A stretch of DNA of 64,000 bases from Owenia fusiformis. Taxonomy: Eukaryota > Annelida > Polychaeta > Sabellida > Oweniidae. Location: NCBI GenBank assembly GCA_903813345.2, contig CAIIXF020000008.1, positions 12,983,278 through 13,047,277 on the forward strand, given 5' to 3'. Positions 13,101-25,100 of the stretch are shown here, piece by piece (the first letter of the stretch is position 1; every line of letters begins with the position of its first letter). The position numbers and the translations under genes were made by a program. The notes under the pieces are model-generated. The model saw nothing but the letters and a program-made list of their open reading frames with translations, searched no databases and was not told where the DNA came from.

Positions 13101-16100
13101 TATGTGTGCTGATTAGAATTGACTGAAGGAGGTATTTTGAACTTTTGAAGCATCTCAGGCGCTCACTAATTTCAGAGAATACATGCAGTAGATGTTAAAG
13201 ATCTCAAGAATGTAGCTTATACTAGGTTTTATCTGATTCTGGATGTTAAATGAATGGTTACCTAAATCTTGGCACTGATTGGATAGATATAGGCGTAATC
13301 AAAGAGTTGTCTTAAGAGTATAGTAGTTAGAGTATAGATGATATCTTCAGTAGCTCTCACAAAGGGTAGGATGTGCAATAACAGTAAAATTGTTTTTTAT
13401 TTGATTTGTATTTACGACCTATGAGTATCAATCATAGTGTTACCAGGTTAGTTAGGAACAAACTGTTTACGCCTGTTACTTTCTGTTAAGCGAGGTTTGC
13501 ATTGACTCTTAGTCCCGTCTTGTCAGTCTCTCTTTGTACTATTTGGTGGAATATTATCTCACATTATATTGCAATCACTCATGTGTTGTTGTTTTTTGTT
13601 TGTCTGACTGTACATGTACATCTGTCGGTTTATCCATCTGTCTGTCAACAAAAGTGGCATAGTTTATAACTTCTGTCGAAACTTTTAACGTTTTTTTGAT
13701 TTTTTAACTTTTAATGTTGTTGTATCATTAAACCCCTAAGCTGTACCGGTGGTCCCTCAAATTTTGTAAATGGACATTTATATCTCTGAGAAATTGGAAT
13801 ACTGTTATAAAATGAACTTAATTCATTTTCATGTTACAATAGGTCACACTGGCAAGACAAGTTAGCTTCTTTGGACATTGAGGTTGACCTTATTGATGCT
13901 GCCCATATGCTACTGCTACAAATCCTGATGGAGAAAGATGGACATGAAGCCGAACTGTTCCAGGAGTTGGCCATACTTGTCCAGACTCAAGCGTTTAAAC
14001 TGCACAGTTTGGCCAAGCATGCAAATTTTATACACATGCTTACCCTCACAAGTTTTGAGGTATGGTTATAACAATAAATAAAAACAATTTCAAAATGAGA
14101 ATATGTCTTTAAATTTCCAAATCGTCTTCCCAGCTTACTTATTTTGCAAAATGATATGGTTTGCTAATTGAGATTTACTTCTTATGTACTATTATTTATT
14201 TAGTTCTATTATCTAGTCATATCAAAACCATTTTTATGTCACCACCAAAAAGTGGTGACATACTGTTATGGTCTCCATCGGCGGTTGATAGTTGGTGGTT
14301 GGTGGTTGGCGATCGGCGGGTGATGGTTGCCATCTGTAACAAATTCATAAGACTTCCAATAACTGAACAAATACTGTTAAGACTGATTTCAATTTTTTTC
14401 AAGATCATCTACAAGTTTTCAGAAGTTCAAATTAAGATATCACCTTCAGTGAAAAAAAGTTAGTCTTTTTTTATTTCAATTTGCTTCAAATTGACCAGTT
14501 TTTTCAAAATCATCTACAAGTTATCAGAAGTTCAAATCTGACTTTAGTTTTTAATTTGACCTTCTCAAGGTCAAAAAAGGTAAAAAGGTATTTTTTCAAC
14601 TTGCTTCAAATTGACCAATTTTCTTTTCAAAATCATCTTCAAGTTCTCAAAAGTTCAAATCTGACTATAGATTTGACCTTCAATGACATTCTCAAGGTCA
14701 AAAAAGATTTGACCTTCTCAAGGTCAAAAAGGTCTCTTCAACTCACTTCAAATTGACCAATTTTTTCAAAATCATCTACAAGTTCTCAGAACTTCAAGTC
14801 TGTCTTTAGATTTGAGATTTCACCTTCAATGCACTTCTCAGGGTCAAAAAGTTTTTTTCAAATCATCTTCAGAGTTTTCAGAAATTTAAATCTGACTTAA
14901 GATTGAACTAATAATATTGTGAGCAACTAGGTGGTGACGTTTTGTCATGTTAATGCCTTGTTAGCCATGTTAGCTGGTTGTATTAATACATGTATATACA
15001 TGTGGTGTTTTCCAGGTGGGCAATACAGCATTGATCTACAATTTATTCACAGAGTTTCAACTGAGCGTTCACAAGACATTTCAAAGCACCTTGTAAGTAC
15101 CATACATATCTGCTCCATTTGTGAATAGTATCTGTATTTTATTTATCCCTATAGCCTATTTTGTATATACTTATTTATGGTCAGGTTCATATCAAGAATC
15201 GATCTTACCAAAAGGACATGGGTCATTTGAATGTTTGCCAAATAATTGGGCAATTATAAGTACTGTATGGTGTTTAAGATGTTATTTGTCTCTTCTATTC
15301 ATCTTCTGAATTCAGAGCATGATGTCATTCAAACATTTGCACCAAAATCATGTTTTGTATTGACGAGTAATAAAAAATGTCATTACATTGCTCTACCACT
15401 TAGTTTTGGAGCCAACTCTAATAAAAATGTCATTCATAATGATAAGTGTTATATTTGTGAATTTTGTAACAGGCAGATGCAGATTTGCCAACTTGAGGTG
15501 ACGGGGAAAGCTGTAAAGGGAATACTGGGGACCATCTCAGAAGCAAGTTTCTCACCTTCTTTTTATCAAGAGGTATTTATTTAGGAATACAGTACAAGGG
15601 CCGATCAAAAAGTTTCTTACTGTTATAATAAGAGGAGTTGGATGCTCAAACTTCTCCTATTGTAAAATCTAGAGCCAACGGTAAGAAACTTTTTGAATGG
15701 CCCTTGTACATCTGTTCTTTAATTTTATCCTGAATGTAATATTTTTAATCTTAAATGAAGTATTTTGAAAATATCCAGAAAAATCTTTTCACAGAAAGAT
15801 TTTCTAAATCCACACATCTTTACATCTATATATTTTACGTCTATAGATGTTTAGAAAAATGTAGTCATGTAAAATATGTTGAACCCAAATTTTTCACAAG
15901 TTATACTTTTGCAGAATTGAGGAAAAATTAAAAAATATAGTTAGGATGATTTTCCCACTTCTTAGGTCTCAAAAGAAGATTAATGGCTATGTTTCATTGT
16001 TATTGTGTTCTAGACAGCAGCTACTTTGAAGAATGTAGAGTGGCATTTGAGAACCATTCAGATGTTACTAGTTGATTCAAGACTCGAACTTTCTCCTTAC

Positions 16101-19100
16101 ATAGAGGTAGAGTAAGGTTATCATTACATAATGGTACAGTGAGGTTAAACTTACATAGAGGTACAATGGGGTTACATTTACATACTACAGTAGTGCGGTT
16201 ACATTTACATATGGGTACAGTAGTGAGGTTACATTTACATAGGGGTACAGTAATATTACCCCTATATGTAGTGACACTAAGGGTCCCAAATGGATTGCGC
16301 ACAAGCTCTGTATATTCCCATGATAAAATATTTAGTTAAAATATGATTAAAGAAATTATAAAAAATCAGCAGAATCCAACATCATCCTTATGCAATCAAT
16401 GTTAAAATAAAAACATTAAAACATAAATATATTAAATAAATAATATTTTCAGAGCTTTGTTGCAAACTTAAAGGGAGTGTTTCCAGACACCTTTAAGAGG
16501 GGAAGGGTTAACCTGAGAGATCCTGGATTCAACTTCCAGCAGTGTCAACATGGGGCAGAAATTGCTCATATAAATAATCATTCCAAGCAGTGTAAGTGTG
16601 TAGCATATACCTGTAGAGAGAGTTTGTGGTCATACCCCATCTTACTAGCCACTGTCTATATTCCCCATAAGAAATCATGCTTTCATACACTGGACTTTTT
16701 TGAGATTCTAGAGACTGAAATAGCCATAGCACAATGTAGTACCTCAAACATATATATATGTGGAGATTTTAATGCAAGAACGGGGATAAAGGCAGATTAT
16801 GAAACAGAAATATTTGGATCTGACAGTGAGCTCAGTTACCTTTTACCCATACTCAATAGCACTTCATTTTTTACTGACAGGGCATCAAATGATATAAATA
16901 ATCAAGAAATTCTTAGAACAAATGGCAAAGAACTATTAGAATTATGTAAGACCACAAATATGCAAATAGCCAATGGGAGAGTGGGTGAAGACAAAAATAT
17001 TGGAAAATACACCTGCATCAGACCTAATGGTGCTAGTGTGGTAGATTATGTAATTGGATCATCAAAGGCTCTCAAGAACATACAAAACTTTAGAATTCAG
17101 GCAAAATTACCAGAATCAGACCATTGTCCTATCTCATTTTCAATACTTACTCCAAAATTATCTACTTTAAGCGACTCAAATACTAAATGTACAACAGGTT
17201 TATATACTAACATTACTAAGTTCAGATGGAATGAATCAAAATCAACTGTTTTTCTGTCAAACCTCAAATCACCATTATGTAATTCAATACTCCATGAAAT
17301 ATCACTTGACCTGAAATACCAGGATTGTCCAATAGAACACACAGTAGATAAGCTCAATACAACACTCTCACTTGCAGCAGAAAATGTTTTTGTCAAAACA
17401 AAAGTATCTAACAAAACCACAAAATTTCCTGCAAATAAATGGTTTGATGAAAAATGTAAAACTCTGAAATCAAATATTCGCATAGCAGAAAAATTAGGAA
17501 CAGAAACGAGTGCTCTACATAAAGAATATAAAAGTCAAAAGCAAAAGTGTAAGCGCCATTTTCACAACACAATGTATCATGACCTATTATATAGCCTAAA
17601 TGATGACCCACCTCACTTTTGGAATTTATTAAACTCAACCCAATCAACTAACAGAGAATGTGTCAAAATAAGAGCATCTCCATCTGCTATATTTGAAAAC
17701 TTCAGCAAATTAGCCAAACCTCCTACACAATATAATTTTAATGATAATCACAATGAAAAGATCATTGATTTTCTTAACACTTTTGACAGTCACAAAAAAT
17801 ATGAAAATATGTATGCAAATGATCCAACCAATATCCTTAATACTCCAATACTTAATGAAGAAGTTGATGAAGCAATCAAAAATATGAAAATTAACAAATC
17901 CCCTGGGTTGGATGGTATTCCTGGAGAATTCATTAAATCATCAAAATCTGTCCTTAATAATATAATTACCCAAATATTTAACAATATATTTTTTACAAAT
18001 GAGTATCCCGAACAATGGGCCTTTGGCTTAATTTTTCCAATCCCAAAAACTAAGAAAACGAGTGACCCTGATACACTTAGACGTATCAATGTACTACCTG
18101 TACTTGGAAAGATTTTTGAAAGTGTCCTTCATAATAGACTTGAATTTCATACAGTATCTAATCATAAACAGGATATACTTCAAGGTGCATATGAAAAATT
18201 TAGTAGAACAGCTGATAATCTATTTATTTTGAACAACTTAATAGAAAAACATGCCTTTATCAAAGAGCCCCTATATTGTTGCTTTATTGATCTGAAAAAA
18301 GCCTTTGATTTAATTGATAGAAACATGCTCATATATAAACTTATTCAAAGAGGCATCACAGGTAATATGTTAAATGTCATTAAATCAATGTATTCTAAAT
18401 CAAAATCTTGCGTTAGGACTGATGCTGGCATCACAGATACATTCACAAATGAGGTTGGTATAATTCAAGGTGGAATCCTTAGTACTTTCCTTTTCAAATT
18501 ATTCATATCAGATGTAAAGGATGCTCTAAACACTGAATATGGTACCTTCATTAATGATCTTTCAATAACACATCTTGCATGGGCTGATGATATTGTGCTC
18601 TGCGCTCCAAATCCAAGTTATTTACAAAAACTTTTGCATGCTTTTGAAGATTACTGTAATTCTTGGCGCCTTGTTATAAACTGTAAAAAGACTAAAGTTC
18701 TTGTCTTTGGAAAGAAGAAAAATACACCTATAATTAACTTTTCTATCCTCAATCAAACAATTGAAGAAGTATCAGAGTATAAATATTTAGGCTGCATTCT
18801 TTCTACCAAAAATCTCAAGTCAAATTCAAATCATTTAGCTCAAAAAGCAACAAAAGCCATATTTAAGCTTAGAGGCTATTACAAAGTACTAGGTAATCTA
18901 CCAGTAGACGTAGCACTAAATCTTTTTGATAAATTGATTCTACCAATACTTGAATATGGTAATGAAGTACTTGCACAATCTAAAAGTTTTGAGATCATAG
19001 AAAAATTACAACTGAGATTTTTAAAGCAACTTTTACATGTTAAAACACAAACTTCAAATCTAGCAATACTTGGTGAATTTGGAAGGTATCCCCTCGTTAT

Positions 19101-22100
19101 AAGAATGAAAGTTCAAAAAATAAAATATTGGTGTCGATTACTTACTCTTCAATCTCAACACAAACTTAATATAGCGTATCAACAGAACCTTCAAATCTAT
19201 CATTGCGGTGGGAAATCATGGGTGTCACAAATCCAAAATATTTTGAAAGAATGTGATTTACAAGATATGTGGGATAATCATTTAAAATCTGATATTGACA
19301 TTCAGTCATATTTAACACTTCATCTTAAAGTATCAAATAAATTGAGATCTCTTTACAAAAACCAATGGCTTGCTCTAATCAACGATCACTCAAAAAACCC
19401 ATGCCTGAGAACATATTCTTTATTCAAAGTTGAATTCAAAAAAGAGCCTTTGCTTATGATAAAAAACAGCAAACTTAGAAACATATTATGCAAAATAAGG
19501 CTAAGTAACCACAAATTAGAAATTGAAATAGGTAGACACAAAAAGAAAGATGGACAAAAGATACAACTAAAAGATAGACTCTGTTTAAATTGTAACCTAA
19601 ATCAAATAGAAGATGAACTACATTTAATTTTTTACTGCCCTTCTTATACAAACCAGAGAGCAATATTCTTCAAAACACTAGCTGAAAATATTCCTATTAG
19701 CACCTTAATGCCTGAATTTTTAATAAAGGAGATCATGAACAGCAAAATTAACATATTAAAATATTTTGCCAAATTCCTCATAGATTGTAACAATGTAAGA
19801 ACATTCATATCTAGTCTCTAACATTGTATAAGTTTGTAAATATTTGTAAATTTATTTTGTATCATAGAATGTACATTTTGTAGCAATCATGTTTGTCAAG
19901 CCTATCTGAAAAGGTGTTTCCAGTCTGAATGTATACATCAACACTACATTAGAATCATGATGTAATGATTTTGTATTTTTCCATTTTGCTTATGACTGTA
20001 TATTTGTATATAAAACACATGTAAATAACTGTATAGTGACCCATGTGTCGGAGAGACTGACATATATAAGAGTCAATAAAAGAATATATATATATATATA
20101 TATAAATAACCATTCCAAGCAGTGTAAGTGTGTAGCATATAGTACCTGCATAGAGAGAGTTTGTTATTTTGATAATTTCAGTTCTCTATTTTTTGTTGTA
20201 TATGTAAATATAGATAATATGAAATATGATAATGTTCCAATATCTGTGAATAGACTAGATGCGAGTAGAAATAATTTATGTCATTAAATATTCGAAATTC
20301 AGTCAAAGTGATGTCATATTTGAAGTCTACATGGAAAAACTAACATGAACCACAAAAACTGATGAATATTTAAGTTAAAGTAACTATCTACTATACATGT
20401 ACCTGCCATGCTATCTGACCCAAATGAGCCACCTGGTGGTGAAAACTACTACCTACTCGCATCTGAGTTATTGGTGACATATAATTGTGCATGTATATAT
20501 GTATATATGACACAGATGTTTGTGTTACTAAGAGAGACTTTTGTATGAGAAGGAAAAAATTTTCCCTGTAATATCTGTTTTATAAAAAAGTAATAAATTG
20601 TTAATACTTGACCCTCATAGAAACTGATTTTAATGTTCATACACTAGTATAAACCAAGGGCGAACGTAATACCCGAAACATTCCTCTCTGACCCCTCTAT
20701 ACACCATTGTGTAATGCAGATCATATAAAGCCCCGGATGTTGTGTCGTTTCGTTTGGTACACAACTTAAGCCCCTTGTACTATATAAGCCCCTGTATAGA
20801 CTTGTATTACCAGACATAGAATTTCTATGAGGTCTGTTCACTAATGAAGGTTAAAGTCAGATCTATTTTATTTACTTCAGATATCAATGTGAAATTGAAC
20901 AGAAAAAGTGAGACTTGGCCGAAAGTTATAGCCACAGAGGCAGTTCTAGGAAAGGTAAACCCCTGAAAAATTAGACTATTTAATTAAAAAGGCATCAATT
21001 ATACATGTTGTTTACTAACTTTGATATTAGCAAAATTTTGACGAGGCAACACAAACTCTAATAAATTACTCGTACATCGTAAAATGATAAAAATGCTTTT
21101 CACTGAACCAAAAATCTAAATCTGAAAAAGATGCACTGTACATTTATTGTGAAGTGGATGTGATTGTACCTAAAAGGTACCCTAACATTGTAAAAATATT
21201 TTAATTGAAGTAAAAACATGACTCTTGACTAGCCACTTTACCTCTATCTGATGCTTTTGTCTACTTGACTCAAGCCTTTTTGGCTCCCTCCCCTTTAGTT
21301 CCTCTGGTAAGTCTTGGTTTGGAGAACAGTTCCCTAGGCTAATAATTATGTTTATGAAAAATATAGAAATATCACCCAAATTAAATTATGAATATTCAAA
21401 AGAGGACATTTAAATCTACAAGATGTGAAAATATCAAAAAAGTCCAAAGCAGGTGTAACGTGCAGTAGACTGATGAATTTCGTTCTCCAAACCGAGACTA
21501 GTATTTTGCATTTTATTTTTGCAACATATATTTTATTTTTTATTAGTATATAGCTGACACACATGTTGATGATGTGTGGAGTAATTTCTTGATGGAACTC
21601 TTGACTGGGAACTGTTTACCAAGGAACCCATACCCACTAATACTTTCTAGGCTCTACGAGGCATCTATGAAGTAAGGCACCATCTTATATGTTTTGCATT
21701 AAATTCTCTTTGTGAATGGTCTGATCCATTATCTGAAAACAATGTTATAGAAAATACGTTGTATGACATGATTCAGACAACCTAAAACAACTAAACTGAA
21801 ACAATGCATATATTTGATGAAATAGTTGTATTTTGATACATAAAGAAGTCTCACTGTGTGTAAATGTACAAGTTAAAACAGCAGATTCTCTATTAATACA
21901 TGTATATTTTTAGAATGGAAATGCATCGGGAGAAAGATGAAAAGTTAGTTTCCCGTTTACTTCATAGAAACGCTCAACTACAAGACTCAGACAATTTTAT
22001 ATATTTCATCCCTGGAGGCTCTGCACATGGTAATTGTTTTATTTAATGAAATTATTATAGTTGTACATATAGTAAATAAATTTCATATCCTCTGTCATTA

Positions 22101-25100
22101 CATGTATATGAGATTAACATAAAATGGCTTGATGTTTTCAATTAGGATAGATCTAATGTATAATTTTTATTTATTTGTTGTTTATTATACTGTACATGTA
22201 CAGTATGTTAAAGATATCTATACACTCTCGATCTAAATATCTTGATTAAATATATTTTGACTAATTGTCAAAATTATTTCTACTGCTTTAATTCTATGTC
22301 ACTGTACACATTTTCGTTCTACTTTTACATGAAAATCTAATGCATTTTATGATTGTATTTCACATTTTTAGGTCACCAGAGTGCCCTTGCATTACTAGAC
22401 ACAGCCTTCTTCTTTATAATACAGTCCATTGCTAATTCACTCACCAATACCTCATTTGTGCAGAGGAAAGGACCCTTTAAGGTGAGTGCTATATAGAATA
22501 TTAGAAGTAAACAATTTTCCAAATTTTAAAGTACCCGTATTAACATTTCTACAAATCCCCTGAGGTAAATAAGTATTGTTTTCTTTTCAAGAACTTTCCA
22601 TTGCAATATAAAGTGGTATTCATCACCAGGAATATGTAGGTAACAGAAACGTTGATGATTCATTATTTTTGAGCTTGTGTGTCCTCTATAAAAAGTGACA
22701 TTTTAGCATTTTTATGTCCCCACCACAAGTGGTGATATATTGTTGTAGTCTCCAACTTTTTTGTAGACGTTATGCAGCATTTGGTGTCTGTAACAAATTA
22801 TGGCATCTGTAACAAATAGCAGGTAGTGATTTTTTGCATGTTAATGCCTTGTATATATTTTTTTTTATTTTATTTATATTACAGATTGGGTTATGTCAGG
22901 CAGTAACAGGAAGTAGTCTGTATTATGGGACAGTGGACCCATATATCAATATGGTACTTTTAGATGAACATGCCTATATTAAAGGTCCTCGTGGTTGTAC
23001 AGTAGAAGCAGTGGAAATATATGCAAGAATTGGTATGTTGAGTGAATATTCATAATCAATCAAATCAAAAATATTGAATATTTTCTACTATAGATCTGTA
23101 GATGCATGCAAAATAAAAGGGGGTAATGAGAAGTTTTGAGTGTTGGATTTATACTTAGCTGAAGGAAATATAAAATCGATGATATAGTCTCCAACTTTTT
23201 ATGGACAGTATTCGATGGTTGGTGTACACACTTGGGATTTGGCAGTTGGCATTATAAGTTGGCACAAATGGCAGGTGGTGACATTTTGCATATAAATATC
23301 GTGTCATCTTTTTAGGCTCAAATTAACACACACAACCTTTAACATTATGAATTATTCCAACCTCTTTCAGTCCTGGATCATGTCTTAGATCTACTAAGTT
23401 TGTCGAGTTATCCCATAATTGGTGTGTTTCTGGGTCCAATTCAGTGGACGGCTGATCAAATACGACAAGAGAAAACTGGCTTCTGTTCAGATTTTACGAG
23501 ATCTTGTTTAGCCAAAGAAGGAATACATTTAAAGGTGAGACACATACTGCATTCTAGTTCATATTTGATGTGAATTGCAACTTTATGATCCTTAAACAAA
23601 TATGAGTACTTGCATTGTATTTTGTGCTATTTGAGCCATAAATTGGTTTTTCATGTTTTTTCAATTTTTGTGCCTTCATGGAAGTCATAAATCACTGTAC
23701 ATGTAATCCATTGTTATCTCAATAGGGCAATGCCATATTTAGAAAAGTTAATGTCAGACTTTTATTATTACTTACAGTATTAAATTGATATAATATCGTG
23801 ATTAGAGTTAAATGTCATTATAAAGCGTCCATGTCAAAAATAAAGTCTACATTTTCAGCTGTATGTGACAATGGACTGGAGATATGTTCCTGTGAAAAAA
23901 TGTTTCTTGCTACACTACCTTGACAATGATGGGTAAGATTTAATAAGGCAAAATGCTTTTTCTGACAATACAGAAAATGAAAATAAACATTAGTCATGCT
24001 AGCACCTTTCTTTGGTTAAACATATTCTCTCACGAAAAGTATTTCATATTAACTAAATAACTGTGAAGTTAAATGTATCCATAATGGTAAACTTCCACTT
24101 ATTGTTTCAGAAGAGAAGATCTTTTCCCCAGCAATTCCATAGGACTCTACCAGAATGTGTTTGCAACTAGGGAGAAGGTATGTTCTAATTTGAGATAGTA
24201 AGGCTTGATTTATCAATCTTGGAACTGTAAGTACATGTATTTGGTGACTCCCTGTATCTCCAGTGACCATGGTTATTGGCTCCATAAGTTGAGTTAAGCC
24301 AGTAGGTTTCCTAAATGGTATGTGTATCCTTCTGTAATGAACAAAATTACATGTCTTTGTCAGTCAGCTTCTTATTTAACTTTCAAAAAGCAAATCAGGC
24401 TACACATGTAGTCTATTATAGAGCCCCAGTAGCTATTATTTAACCTCCTAGATCTGGATTAAACTGGTAGCTTTCCTTGGCCTGCTACCGACTCTTTCAA
24501 TTTCTACATAGTTATGAGTAAGTTCTTGTCATAAAGCAGGCAAGGTCAGGCAGGGATTTGAAGTATCTATTCTTGGTAGAAAGTCTACCTATTGTAATGC
24601 AGATAAAATTAAGGCTTATTTTCTATCCAGGCAGCTTTTCACTTCCAACAAAGTGGGCCAGGTGGTGACCCTTACAAAGTTAGCAACATACGTGCTGTAA
24701 GCCTAGAGCTTGATGAAAACATTAGATCTGCTGTAGACCAGCAAGACTGGATCAGAGTCCACAGGCACCTACTCGTCAAATCTCTCATTACACAGGTTAG
24801 TAACTTGGGTTGGAACTCTCATTATCTCCTCTTTGCAATAGCACCTAGAAAAATCCTGACTTATATTTTCTTTTAAAACTCACTTTAGGACAGTTTGTCA
24901 AAATTAGTAGTAAAAATTATAAAAATACGCAAAAATTTGGTAAAATTACTAATTTTCACAAAACATTAAAGTGTACATTTTCCAACCCTTTTCGCTTTAT
25001 AAGTTCCAATAAAAAATATGTCACATTCATTCCTCCCTGTGACTTCTCTATTGTATAACAGTATTAAATATATATTATATTCTCATCCTAGTGACCAAAA

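Noticed and set aside
16021-16339. Open frames on both strands after exon 9
   Set aside because: Peptides are periodic (CKCN, LHLHRGT) and come from the minisatellite seeded at the exon-9 donor.
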